Shown here piece after piece: positions 23,766-35,559 of a stretch of 64,000 nt of DNA. Position numbers and translations under genes: made by a program. Each line of letters begins with the position of its first letter. Position 1 is the first letter of the stretch. The notes below the pieces were generated by a model. The model saw nothing but the letters and a program-made list of their open reading frames with translations. It was not told the DNA's origin and made no database searches. The stretch is from Druceiella hillmani (Eukaryota; Arthropoda; Insecta; Lepidoptera; Hepialidae): assembly GCA_039881145.1 (NCBI GenBank), contig JAYKKI010000007.1, positions 44,016,001-44,080,000 on the forward strand, given 5' to 3'.

Positions 23766-23989
23766 CTTTTTACAAAAAGAATCAAGACAAAATTTCATAT
23801 TTCTGGAAACTGAAACAAATTTAGGTGACAATTTTCAAACTAAACTCATTCTCTTCTTCATATATTTACATTTTGTTCGCAGTATTTTATTCTCAATAAT
23901 TAAGGAAACAGGAAACAACTTTTTCTGGAAAAAAATAGTGGATATTTATTATTCCTAATTGCATATCCCAATATTTAATTTACTCTAAA

Positions 23990-24900
23990 TTTTTGCTATA
24001 GACCACTTGTTATCCGCAAATATTTCAAATTTCAATACAAAGAATTAATAACCGACACTCAAACGCACTGCCACTACGTTTATCCCTTTCTATTTAACAG
24101 GATTTAGTTCATATTATATTTCAAATATAGTCGTAAAAATTACCATGAATTAAAAAAAAATTAAAGATATAAGAAATAATGAATCGGTGATCGTTTGAAT
24201 AAATCGAATACGTTTAAATCAGAGGGTGATACATTTTAAAATATACTATTTCTGACATTAAATGGTGATCCCTTTTTCTAAACACATTTCCCTTCATTTA
24301 GATAAATCGTGCCGTATCTCTCCTATCGCATGTTCCGCGAGTGCGGGTCGACCTTTCGTTTTATACCTTATCTTGATCTTTGCGTGTCACATCTGTCTAG
24401 ATGTTGTTTTATTTACACATCGTCTTTAGTTGATTCACTTTGAATCTACAGCATTTATCCTTAACTAAATTTAGGTATCCATTGGTTTATATTATTTTAT
24501 ATTCGCTTCGCTCTCGCATAGTATATGGTATTAGTAGCTTGTATTTCTTCATGAACCATAAGTTAAAAATAAATATTTATTTACCTTGTCAATCGCGAAA
24601 AAGATGATTTAAATAAATTGTTACTACACCAGTGATTATTGAGTATACTTTTATTATAAATTCGAAAGGGTGTCTGTTTATTTTTTTGTTACTAAATTAC
24701 GCCACAGCCAAGCAACCAATCGCCAACAAATTTTGCATGTATATGTATACCCGTATGTACTACGCGCAAAGTATTATGTTACTTTACCCACGATTTTGCT
24801 CGTGCGGAACACAGATATGGCTGAATGTGTGTTTGATATTCATTGTCTAGTCATAGTAAAAACGTTTTCTATAACCAAGTTAGGGTACCGGTTGCCACGA
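23990..24900. repeat. island B, copy 3, with tail
   Basis: The core at 24270-24420 has TTTAGATAAATCG, GTTCCGCGAGTGCGGGTCGA and TTGCGTGTC. The tail (24650-24900) keeps TTACCCACGATTTTGCTCG and TGCGGAACACAGATATGGC, matching 5940-6180 in unit I closely. Confidence 0.62.
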
Positions 24901-24943
24901 AAGGTCAACAAATATATTTATACAAAGTAAATAACAAAATCAA

Positions 24944-25057
24944 TCACAATTAAATGAAACTACGTGATGTAGTATTATTTCTACTTTCTTTAAGTTCTTT
25001 ACCACGACTTAGGTTTCGTTGTATTACAACACCTTCAGGTGGACTATTAGCAAAAGA
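24944..25057 (+). repeat. foldback repeat family P, single left arm
   Basis: CACAATTAAATGAAACTACG through TTTCGTTGTATTACAAC to GACTATTAGCAAAAG equals the inner left arm of the palindrome at 38640-38871. The outer end starting TTGAATATATTTGGCG is missing. It replaces island C and the first half of D in this unit, so its insertion was accompanied by a deletion. Confidence 0.8.
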
Positions 25058-25069
25058 AGTATTTTTTTC

Positions 25070-26170
25070 TTTTTTCGTATGTTCTGTCACATTTTCATTA
25101 AAATATCTTATGAATTTGTCTCCAGCATAGAGTTCAATTTTTCTGTCTACTTTATAATTCTAGGGAAATTAAGTTCAATCTTCTTCCCTTATTGAGAAGA
25201 CGAGAATATGGCTATAATTATGAATTGTTCAGCTTTTCCAATATCGATTTACCCTAGATAGTGCAGTCATTTTAGATAACGTAAAATGCAGCTACTCATT
25301 GCGTCAAACACACAGTGGTTGAAATCAATGGTTCATCAAAACATCAGTGGTTGAAATGTAACCTATAGACATCCATAAACATCTGATGATAATTCTTTTA
25401 AGTGAAAGTATTTATATTTCATCAAGTCAGCTAGAACATTGGCCAGTGATATAATTAGTATAAGAATCTTACTCTCATGTGCAGATGTATGGAACATATA
25501 TTTCTAGATGAAAGTAAATTCACATTCACTTAAATTGTAAGACGTATAAAAATGACATTGTTAAAAGCTTATTAAAATGACTTAGTGCAAAATCTCCCAT
25601 AAGCTCTTCATAAAATATAAATAAACCGCAACTCGACCTATTTTTCACATTTAACCAAATTATCGAATAACAAAATAACAACTATATTGGCTTTCAGGGT
25701 TATAAGCTTAATAGGAGAACGAAACTTTAATAGGAAATTTGTACGAGGGGAAATTGCAAGTATCCCCTCAAGCCACCGGCCCTAGAATGACCTCGAGCCA
25801 AGTCAACGAAAACGCGGCACTTGTGACTTCCGAGTAAGTTTCGCGAAACACTTCTTGAAGATATAGGGAAGGGTAATCGAGTTTGCCCTATAGAGAACAT
25901 TGTTTCGAAGTATCGATTTGGTCGAATATTTTAGGGATAGAGTGAACTTGAAAGTTTGGTTGATAGCTTCAGTTTTTAGTATTTCGTTATATATTTTATA
26001 CTGAATTTCAGAGAAAGTAAATTTTAATTAAAAAAATAAAATAATACGTTGGCAACTAATGAATCAGTCACCTCAGTTCATTAGTGTTAGTTCGTGTGGT
26101 AGGCAAATAAAATATTTCCACATCTTTTCTAAAACATGAAGTGATTTTTCTATTGTGTTATGATGTCATA
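25070..26170. repeat. islands D and E, copy 4
   Basis: D is reduced to about 140 bases (TTTTTCGTATGTTCTG to TTCTGTCTACTTTATAATTC). E has CGAGGGGAAATTGCAAG, GGCACTTGTGACTTCC, GAGTAAGT and GAGTTTGCCCTATAGAG. Confidence 0.55.
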
Positions 26171-26984
26171 AGTGACAATATAAAGCGAACTTAACCTGAC
26201 ATTTCATTCAATAAGTTTTTCCATATTTTCAAGTTTAATGTAGGTGGTCGCCTGCTGTTACAATTTCCTCCTTTGAATCTGTAGAAATTTCAGACTTTAT
26301 TAAAGGAGAGTCCGATTTCTTCCATCGTTATTAAATGCATCTTGTTCCGCTCCCTTTCGCTCTAAATGAAATGTATTAAATGAATACACTCTAAGTTTTC
26401 TTCGTGATTTTTGTTTTTTCGTTAATTATTTACTCGTTGAAATTTAGTTTCGAAATGAATATATTATCAAACGCTACGCCTTTTATATACTATATCAAAA
26501 ATACTCAAGAAGTTTGCATAACATTCCAGACATCACTAAAAAAATGATAGTTATATAATAATTGTCCACCTAGCAACAAGAAGTTGAATTTTATTCTGTT
26601 TTATATTTTTAGTCTCATATAACTCTTAAAAAATTACGTCACGTTGTATAACTTTAAGACTACTTTTACATTCCCAAATTTATGTATCCATATTTGTTTA
26701 TGTTTTTCTCTTCAAGTATCTTAATTATTCTAGTTGTTAGATACTGTAAATATTAATAAGGATAAATTATCAATACAGAATAGAGTGAAATATTAGAATT
26801 AAAATCTTGCTGAATATTTTAACAGCATAATTCCTATTCGCAATTTTACTCATACTAATATCATAACCTAGGTAACGATGTAAAATAGGTTAATACCTAA
26901 GAAGTATATAAACAAGTTTATAAACAAATCCAGGTAACGTTATACTGAAAAGTAATGAGATAACGGTTTTCCCCGAAAAAGAGA

Positions 26985-27420
26985 GCTTTATAAATTTTTA
27001 ACTTACATCATTCGTACAGCTTCCTGTAAAATTTATGAACGAATATGACCAGCAGGCCGGTGAGGGGCCGCATTAGGGGCAGGCTTATTATTTGTTTATT
27101 TGCACTTGGATCGGAGGAGATTTTTACTCTTTACAGTCGGAGGTTATTATGTATTTAGAGGGGATAATGAAAATTGTATTTTAGAGCGACAAAATTGTTA
27201 ACGCCGGGTCAATTTGTTTGATCATGATTATAATATGGAAAATTAAACGTTATAAGGTAAGTGTTATGTCTGAATTACAACCGTCGGAAAATTATGCCCC
27301 GTTGCAAAAAATGAGATTTCCCTAGCATATATTTACAATGTTTTAAGAAATATTGTGCTTGTTAAAGGCTATTGTTTTACTTATTATATGTTTGACCACA
27401 TTTTTTTAACGACAACCCAT
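26985..27420. repeat. island G, copy 4
   Basis: Beginning changed to GACCAGCAGGCCGGTGAGG; ATTTTTACTCTTTACAGTCGG and GGGGATAATG are kept. The octamer is lost (ATTTGTTTGATCATGA at 27222-27237). Confidence 0.62.
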
Positions 27421-27649
27421 ACGCTAGGGGACACAAAAATGTCGACGTCTTTTTGTATATATGGACGCCCCTTTTTCTAAAATTGTACTCAATGCGCAGT
27501 TCGATTATACTCAGTAGAATTATATTGAATGTGTGACATTTAAACTTTTAATCTGTTTTATTTTGGAGCTAGAAATCTCAGATGGATGGGCAGATAGAGT
27601 TCTGTTAACATAGGATTTCATGGAATATCTCAATGACTATGAAATTTTA

Positions 27650-28450
27650 AAGTAGAGATATTCTTTTGATAGGATTCTAGAAAAAAATACGGATATGCCA
27701 CACTTTCCGTTGCTCTCCAGAGATTGGAGATGCGCGAGAAAAGAAAAGAAAAAAGCTCTACTTTACTATTCGTATTTGATTTTTCCATTATTATATTTGT
27801 ATATTTTGGAAAATTATTTACGACTTCCGTTTTTCTCCATCCCCCATAGGTTATCACCCTTAAGCGCGTATGTATGGACAGCAAATAGATACTCGCTTCA
27901 ATGATCGAGGAGTTTGTACGCCATCGTGGTAAGATTTATTTTGTGTTTGTTTTATCATCGCGTGTTTTTTTTTAATATTAAGGCCTAAACGAAATATAAT
28001 CTTTTTGCAGCAATTTAATTTTGTTCTTTTAATGAACTGGAAAAATATTAGGTTTTTTTATTTGATATTCTGTCAAAGCAGTAAGTATCAGTCGAAATTA
28101 AAAGTAACATATTTAAGTAAGTTTTAAATTTAAGTAGTAAAATATTTAAGCACCTAATAAGTTAATAACAATGGTTTAAAAGACGTTACAAATCTTGCCA
28201 AAAATATTTACTTACCTCATTAAATCGATTTATTCTTCCCAAATACATCTAATGTAGAGCCTTAATATTTACATTTCGAAGTTATTTTACTATATCTTTA
28301 TCGATCATGGTCCATAAATTAAAAATTTAAATTCACATTTGAAGTTTGTCATTTTCATTAAAAAGTTGCCTTCAAATTTTCATGGAAAGTTTTTTCGAAA
28401 TCAAATTCGAAACTTGAATTTCACCTTTTTGACTGACTCCATCTATCGGG
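27650..28450 (+). repeat. island A, copy 4
   Basis: GTATGGACAGCAAATAGATAC, CTCGCTTCAATGATCG and GTACGCCATCGTG|GTAAGA with GT at 27929-27930. The preceding minus frame (27630-27884) shares a MEKSNTN stretch with the copies at 1122-1352 and 11949-12146, but the frame shifts elsewhere. Confidence 0.5.
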
Positions 28451-28535
28451 TTTTTTCGACTGACACCGACTACCTAGTCAACTTTAAATACCCAATGAAA
28501 TGAAAATATGTCATAAATATGGGACGTTAAATGTA

Positions 28536-28968
28536 TCACATATATAGAATAATATTACCAAGATATCGATTACAGAAACGAATATTATATGTAGGATTTC
28601 TTATTATATTAATGGAACAAGGATAAATGTCAAAAGCTGAGACAGCATTCAACACGAAATTGGGGAAAGAAAGAGGGTAAACGATCCGAAAGTCATGAAA
28701 GAAAATATAGCTTTGTGCTAGCAACGCAAAGAATGTTTTGTCTCTTAAATAATCGTAAAAGATATGGGTATATAAATGGAAATACAATTATCGCCAAAGA
28801 GTTGTCAATATAATTATTGAGAAGTTTTAGAAGAGAACAAAGTTGAACTAGTTTTGAATCTCTAAATACAGTAATCGTATTTCTTGAAAAACGATAACAA
28901 AAGCATATCAAATTTGAAAAGGAAACTGAAAATAAAAATTTCAGTTTTTTAATTAAATTTAAATCCAT
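28536..28968 (-). pseudogene. possible insect chemoreceptor-like fragment
   Basis: Two overlapping minus-strand frames (28968-28693, then 28787-28536) together give about 140 residues that start MDLNLIKKLKFLF and are hydrophobic, with FPFIYPYLLRLF and LYFLS in the first and NAVSAFDIYP and NRYLGNIILYM in the second. The pattern of a short basic start, a first hydrophobic segment and a tyrosine- and phenylalanine-rich stretch is reminiscent of an insect gustatory receptor N-terminus with one frameshift. I see no diagnostic motif, and AT-rich DNA often gives hydrophobic frames by chance. Treat as a weak candidate. Confidence 0.2.
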
Positions 28969-29072
28969 TTTTTGAAAATCCTGTTAGAAAAATTTGTAAT
29001 AAAAAAAAAATAATATAAAAGGATAATTAATGTTGGAATACTCAACGTACTCTCACACTGTCTATAGTTTTT

Positions 29073-29290
29073 AAGGTTCCGTACTTCATACGGAAAAAAT
29101 GAACTCTTATAGGATCACTTCGATATCTGTCTGTCTGCATGTCTGTCAAGATCCTTTTTCTCAGGAACACGTAGAGACATCAAGTTGAAATTGATATTAA
29201 ATACATAGATCTACGGTGCCTTGGAGCGTTAATTAAGCTTCTACTCGTAAAACAACGCAATCGAATAAAGTACTAAAAATACAGTCTGTC
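29073..29290 (+). repeat. dispersed insect repeat R1, plus-strand copy
   Basis: AAGGTTCCGTACTTCATACGG, CTCTTATAGGATCACTTCG, TCTGTCTGTCTGCATGTCTG and TTTTTCTCAGGAACACG are in the family order, followed by ACATCAAGTTGAAATTGA and CTACGGTGCCTTGGAGC. This is the best match in the window to the start of the family. Confidence 0.7.
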
Positions 29291-29299
29291 TCTACGAAA

Positions 29300-30385
29300 T
29301 TATTAAAATGCGCAACATAAAAATGATCGAACAATTTTGAATTTAACAAAGTTTCTAATTCACCAAAAACCGGAATGTAATGGATATATTCGAAGATAAA
29401 TATTATTAAAATAACATAAATACATAGATGTTTCTTTTACTCTTAAAAAAATAATTTTTTCTCAACACTAAAGTTGAGAACATACCATTTGACTATCTTC
29501 CCTAGGCCTATATCAAGACGTACTCTTAAATATGAAAATTTCAACGTAATCTTGATGCAATGCAATCTTGATGCAGGGTTGTCACGCAGTTTTTGTCAAA
29601 ATTTTTTTTTCATAGCTATTTATTTTAGTTTTGACTAAAGTTATTGCAAAATATCATGAAAGTGTATACTCACTCACTCGAATAGCTTAAACGTACGTAA
29701 TGTTTTCCTTAATTTTCTTATCTTTTCATTCATTTTTTAACCCCATTCAATGAAAACTTCACTTACTGCTGATATCTGATATCATTTTAAGTTACTCTTC
29801 CTTAAAACTGGTACGCCATACCCGACACGTACGTCCAATTATTGAGAATCAATGTAGTAAAAGAGTGTAAAGAAAACATTTCATTTCAAATACGTTCGTA
29901 AATATGTATTCTTATCCGACTGTCGTAAGAAAAAAAGTGATATTTTGTAAACTATAATATGTGGTAAATTATTGAATTTAAAAAACTTGACTTATTTTAA
30001 TAAATAAGGAGACGAAAAGAGTGAATTATACAGAACCACTTTGCATCCCAAAATGTTGAATTGTTATAATATATCCCATTTTTGTCACAAAGCCTACATT
30101 CATCCATTGGAGTACCAAAATTAGGTCTGGTAGTAGTGGGTAAAGTACAAATTAATAGTATATATTGTATATGTAAAAATGTATATGTATAGGAACCTAG
30201 GGACGGGGGAAAAGTAATGAAAGAAAGATAAATGGGTAATTATTTTCCTTTCTACATGATAAAACTTTTCTTGAATAAGCATAGGTAATCTATTTTCACA
30301 CATAATTTGTCAGCTTTAAGGAAAATAGTTTACGGATATTTAGATAAAAACTATCTGAACATTTAAGAATATTTAGCATTTTATT
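29300..30385. other. intergenic, no gene seen
   Basis: AT-rich sequence without a recognisable gene. It contains a short direct repeat, CAATCTTGATGCA, twice near 29550-29580. The minus frame at 30121-30303 is hydrophobic and unsupported. Confidence 0.4.
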
Positions 30386-30389
30386 ACTA

Positions 30390-30750
30390 TTTGGATCGCA
30401 AAACCATCATTTAAGCGGAGTGGTGGTGGCAAGCTTTCTGTAGCATAGTCAATTTTTCAATTATTTTTTTTTTAGAACTCATTGCGTTTACTGCTTCAAC
30501 GAGTTTTAGTTGTCCGATTTATAATTAGGTATAAAAAACTTTTTCAATACTTAGCTAGTAAATGGAATGTTTACATCGCAACACCATTTGTCAATTAAGC
30601 GGAGCGGATTATATATATGTAAGTTTTCCTATTTGGTTTTGGCATATTTTCCTCGCTTTTTCAATGGCATAATTCATTTTACAATTGTTTCCCTTCTTCA
30701 ATACTTGTTGAATTTACTCCTTCGATGCGTTTAATAGTCCAATCTGTAAT
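30390..30750. repeat. diverged tandem duplication of about 185 bp
   Basis: First copy (30390-30525): ATCGCAAAACCATC, TTAAGCGGAGTGG, ACTGCTTCAACGAGTTTTAG and CCGATTTATAAT. Second (30575-30750): ATCGCAACACCATT, TTAAGCGGAGCGG, ACTCCTTCGATGCGTTTAATAG and CCAATCTGTAAT, in the same order. Confidence 0.7.
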
Positions 30751-31094
30751 ATTGTGAAAGGAAATTATTATAACTTTATTGGATAGATAATTATAAATTT
30801 AGATCATTATTTAAATATTAACTTATTCTAGTAGTTTAGTAATATTTACCATTTCTAGTAGCAAAAATAACAACTTAATTATTATGAAAAAGAATTTTAA
30901 TCTACTGCTAATTAAAGTCATAATGTCCAATACTTGATTACGACTTTAATTATTATCCAGCTTTGGCACATAATATCAAATTCATATTTACGAAGCATTA
31001 GAGGTCTTAAAGTTTATGAGGGATTAGTACATATCCAGTCCAGTTCAATTCGGACTACAGCCATTCACTACTATCAAGAATGATTAAACCTCAT

Positions 31095-31141
31095 GTCGTT
31101 GAATAATAATATCCCCTGTCGTTGAATCATAATATACCCCT
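31095..31141. repeat. 23-bp direct repeat, two copies
   Basis: TGTCGTTGAATAATAATATC and TGTCGTTGAATCATAATATA follow each other, each continuing CCC. No other significance seen. Confidence 0.8.
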
Positions 31142-31329
31142 TGAAAATACCTTAGTTTCAAAAGAAACAGAGGTAAAACTTCATACGTCTGAAAATTTAA
31201 ACAATTTTATGGTGACTATTTTAAAACTTGTTTATTTTTGTTAGTCTATTAAATTTATATGGAAAGTCAATTTATTTTATATTAAAGTTTCTCTGGAAAG
31301 TTCCTCTATGAAGGAAATTTTTCTTGAAA

Positions 31330-31860
31330 AAAATTAATCTCTTTTTATTATTTATGATAATATATTAAACAATATACTTATTTCTGTAAATTGTTAATTT
31401 ATTATTCAATACAACTAATTAATTTTCCGAAATTCATGCGTACAGACAATACGTATAAATATTAATAGTATTTCTATTTTAAATGGACTCGCAAACTTAC
31501 CAATTTAATTATGAATTAAAACTAATAAATATAACGAAAAAATGAGTCTGAAATAAATTTACTGTACGTAAAATTAATATTACAAAACATGATAAGTGTT
31601 AAAATATACAATTTTCTCCATTAAATGGTGAACCCTTTCATCTAAACACATTTCCATTTCATTTAGATAAATTGTTTCGCGTCTCTCCTCTCTCCTCCCT
31701 CAGCTTCCGCAAGTGTAAGTCGACCATTCGTCTTGCATCTTATCTCGATCGCTGCGTGTCGCTTCTGTCTTGATGTTGCTTTATTTATACCCTGTCTTTA
31801 ATTGACTCGCTTTGTAGATACACCATTTATCATTAAGTAAATTTAGGTATCTATTGATTT
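31330..31860. repeat. island B, copy 4
   Basis: Core with TCTAAACACATTTCC, TTTAGATAAATTG, CCTCAGCTTCCGCAAGTG, TAAGTCGACC and CTGCGTGTCGC (31630-31790). The pyrimidine run ending in CAG is strongest in this copy. It is separated from island A of unit V by about 2.9 kb, more than in units II and IV. Confidence 0.6.
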
Positions 31861-32164
31861 GTTTTGTATTTATTTGCTTCGCCGTCTCATGGTATTTCGT
31901 AGTAATAATGTAATTTTTTAGACGAACCGCAAGTTAAGTAGAAATATTTAACTATCTTCCCAGTCCAAAGAAGAAAATAATTTATTTATAACGAACTTTA
32001 TCCATTATACTGAGATTATCTGTTACACTAACTGATAATAGTCATAATCACGATTATCAATCAGATTATCTATTCTTGAATTGGGAAAAGTAAAAAAAAA
32101 ATTCGTTTATACAAAGGTAATTACAAAACTAATACAAAATTAAAAGAACGAATTATACTTTCAA

Positions 32165-32420
32165 TGATTTTATTAAGATGGCAGTGGCTAGCAGATTGCT
32201 TTCTTTTAGTTTTAAGTTTTGCTTGTTCATTCGTTCGCGCTTTAGTCAGCTTTCGTTTGGGGAGTTGATCATCATCCGACTTTAGTCAGGATGGCCGGTG
32301 TGTAACTTAGTCTTCCTATAACTGATCGAGTTTTCGCTATTTTTCGTATGTGACTTGTACGGTGCTGCATAAGCAATGAGTCGCTTGGGTGTCTAATTTA
32401 TTAACGGTTAGAAAAAATGT
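32165..32420. repeat. island C, copy 2
   Basis: GGCTAGCAGATTGC, TTTAAGTTTTGCTTG, GGAGTTGATCATCATC, AGGATGGCCGGTG and CGAGTTTTCGCTATTT correspond to 6290-6560. Confidence 0.55.
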
Positions 32421-32429
32421 ATCAAAACC

Positions 32430-34279
32430 TGATATAGACAGTTTGTTATTCGAATTAACACATAATTTATTTTTAACCCAAAAAATAGAATAAATTTAGT
32501 GCATATGTTAGTATATGCTAGAGCATGCATATTAATTAAATATTTTCTTTATTATTATTTTAATCCAAATTTGCACCTTTTCTGTTAAACGAGATGAAAG
32601 TTTAAACATTATTTATATGTGCCGCGATTTTTTACTGGGTCAGGGACAAATTTTGTCATTTTATCTAAAGGTGAGGGAGAAGCGTTGGCAAAGAACTAGA
32701 CAAAAATAATGGAACCTATTAAGTAATGGTAGAGCTTTCAAGCAACAAATATTTCGTACACAGTTAGACGTAATTAAAAGTATGATATATACAGTATAAC
32801 TATTAAACTATTTATAAAATTAATATTATTATTCACCGTATGCATATATTGCCCAGTATACATTTTATAGCCGTAAATAAACTTCAAAAAATATATACAA
32901 TTACGATCTTTGCCTTAGTTTTCGGTATCCTAGCTAATTTTAGCAAAGCTACTTTTTTAAATTTTAAATTCAGCAGTTTTAAAAATCTATAAGGTGGGGA
33001 GGCGGGTATATTTTTTTTAAACATTTTCAATCATATTGCTATATCTATTGTATACAATATTCTGAAAAAAAATCACCCAATGTTATGTGAAAAAAAAACT
33101 AAAAAGTATTTTTCTGTTTTAATTCAAGTTTTAACGTTGAAGATGACATAGAAAATTGGCTGTCGCAGACAGACGGACGGACACGTGAGTAATTTCATAA
33201 GGCTTCTCTTTTTTAGTATACCGAACCCTACAAATTTTAATTAAAAACTATTGTTATAGACGTGAGACATGGAACACGTTGTGTGAAGCATCAAGGAGTG
33301 TATTTTGAACATGGGTAAAAATAACAGGTTTTTAAATATGAACATTGTTTTATTTATTACCCATATAATTAAAAAAATGATTAACTAAAATCTTCATATC
33401 TTAACTAAAATAATCATATCAGCCGCAATATACTCTTTGCCTCGCCGTTCTTAGTAACGAGTCACAGTCTACAAATCCGATACGCTACTGGAAAAAGTAC
33501 ATGTTTTAGAAATTTTTTCAAGTATTTGAATACATCGAATTCTTGTTTTGTTAACATAACAATTGTCGGAAAATATTGTTTTCCAGTAAAAATCTTTATT
33601 TATTATGAAAGTTTTATGGTGAAAATTCTCACTATTTAAAACACCCTTCTGCAAACTTCTCGGTATTTTAAATAACATATTACGAAACTAAAACAAATGA
33701 GCGGACTGCAAGTTACGAATTTATGAGAGTGTCTACAATTTAGCTGGAATAATTTTTAAGTTTTCAAAATTAAATTATAAATTATTTTTAAAACTTTAAT
33801 AAGTATGAGTACACAAAAAGTAAACAATAAGTACCCTGACCTTTGATTTTTGTGGTACAAGATAAAAACAATCGAGTCTAAAACCGTCATTATTTCCATA
33901 ACCGTAAAGTTTGTTGTTAAGATGTATTTTTGGCTTAGTTGGATATAAATATCCTTTTCTCTTACCTTATAATAGGAATGCATCGGCGCCCGACCACTCT
34001 GCATAAAAACCTATTATACTAAATCGAAGCTCACACTTCACAGTCCGAAGATATAAATAAATCTACATATTTACTATTTGTTAACATTTTTATAAGCGTA
34101 AATAAAAAAAATCCTATGAAGCGAACTTTTCCTTTTTCTTCTCTACAATCCTTTTTCACAGTAAAGCTCACCTAACGACGCTTAAACTCGCCGATGCTAT
34201 CCGGCAAGCTGAAAACAAAATCGCACCGGAGATAGGAAAATCGCCGCTTTTAACGCGAATGCGATTCTTATTTTATTTT
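32430..34279. other. intergenic with one R2-type repeat
   Basis: At 32985-33235 a repeat type with AAGGTGGGGAGGCGG, ACAATATTCTGAAAAAAAATC and CAGACAGACGGACGG ends CCGAACCC; related copies appear at about 36340-36640 and 44170-44300. The minus frames at 33469-33678 and 33756-34004 have no recognisable motif. Nothing else is seen. Confidence 0.45.
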
Positions 34280-34784
34280 CACACTTTACATCACAAATCT
34301 TTGCATTGCTGGAAAATAACTATTTTTCTTTTTTCTTTTTCGCCCCCACGTTAGCTGTTCGGTATGTCTGTTTGTACAGTAAACAGATACTGATTCGAGC
34401 GTGTGAAAGGTTTACGTGTCCTTTTGGTAATACATTATTGAGATATTGTCGTGTTGACAGTTGTTGATTGAAGAGAAAAACTGTGGGCAAGTTATTTAAT
34501 GGTGTCTTGACTTTTATTTATGTAAGTCAATTCGATGACAATTCAAGTCGTATTCAACATTTAATTCTGTTAATATTATCAAAAAGAACTTTATAAGAGG
34601 AGAAATATTAGAGATTTATGATTGATTTAAAGCAGGAATCGTAGAGTAATTTTAAATATAATTTTAATATGACCCTCGCAGTCTGTTTAAGCTTTTGTGT
34701 GCTGAACAAGTTCGAATTAAGTTATTTATAGTACACCAATAATGTTTTGTTGTTATATTTACTCAAATATATGGAATTCAAATA

Positions 34785-34787
<3 letters not shown>

Positions 34788-34848
<61 letters not shown>
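34788..34848. repeat. (TA)n microsatellite
   Basis: About 60 bases of uninterrupted alternating T and A. Confidence 0.97.
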
Positions 34849-34850
<2 letters not shown>

Positions 34851-34953
34851 TCGCTTTAGTTCTAAACTTGATTACTATAGGAGCATTCAAGAAAAATTAC
34901 TGTAGTAGGCACACTAGAAATACTATAAACATTTAAAAACAGTTCTATTCAAA

Positions 34954-35030
34954 GTGAATGAATTATATAATCAGTTAGTTAAAAATCGATTATCTTCAGT
35001 TAACTGATTATATCTTGAAATTCATTTCAC
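34954..35030. repeat. imperfect foldback of about 77 bp
   Basis: GTGAATGAATTATATAATC at the left pairs with GATTATATCTTGAAATTCAT and TTTCAC at the right around an AAAATCGATTATC centre. It may be a small foldback insertion. Confidence 0.6.
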
Positions 35031-35559
35031 GGTTATTCATGAATATTAAATTTTCTCACTTTAAGTCATTTTTTTTATTATGTTTTGCTTCTACTCGTCA
35101 ATTGTACAACGTGTTGTATAAAGATTATATTTCATATTTTGAAAATTTTGTTTTAAACATGTGGTATTAGCACAAAGAAATTTTCGAGCTATTAATCATT
35201 AAAACTAACCTTTTTTATCAATGGAAGATTTATAAGTTATCTCAGTTTACTAATCAAAAAACAAATTTTAATATATTCGGAAATACGTACATGAGTTTAT
35301 ATAAGTAAAATCATTGCTTAACGTGAGCACATTTTTATCTCATTTAGATAAATCTTTTCCCGTCTCTTTTCTGACAGTGAAAATGCGCCCTGAACGACAT
35401 CATCCATCTTGCAGTTTATCTTGAACGGCACGTCTCCAATGTCACAGTCGTTCGTTATTTCTGTGTTTTTAATTGAGTCAGTTCGAAGTCACGTCATTTG
35501 TCAACATCTCACTTTGAACATTTGATGGCTTCCCAGAAACTAAATGTACAGGGCAGAGT

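Larger units (their letters stand above)
22851..27645 (+). repeat. tandem macro-repeat unit IV
   Basis: Contains A (22860-23765), B with its tail (23990-24900), a foldback repeat arm in place of C (24944-25057), a shortened D (25070-25210), E (25690-26170), G (26985-27420) and a short H remnant. It is the shortest unit that keeps both ends. Confidence 0.78.
27646..32430 (+). repeat. tandem macro-repeat unit V, 3-prime truncated
   Basis: A (27650-28450), unrelated DNA with a possible gene remnant and an R1 repeat (28500-31150), B (31330-31860), C (32165-32420). D, E, G and H are not found after it. Confidence 0.65.
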
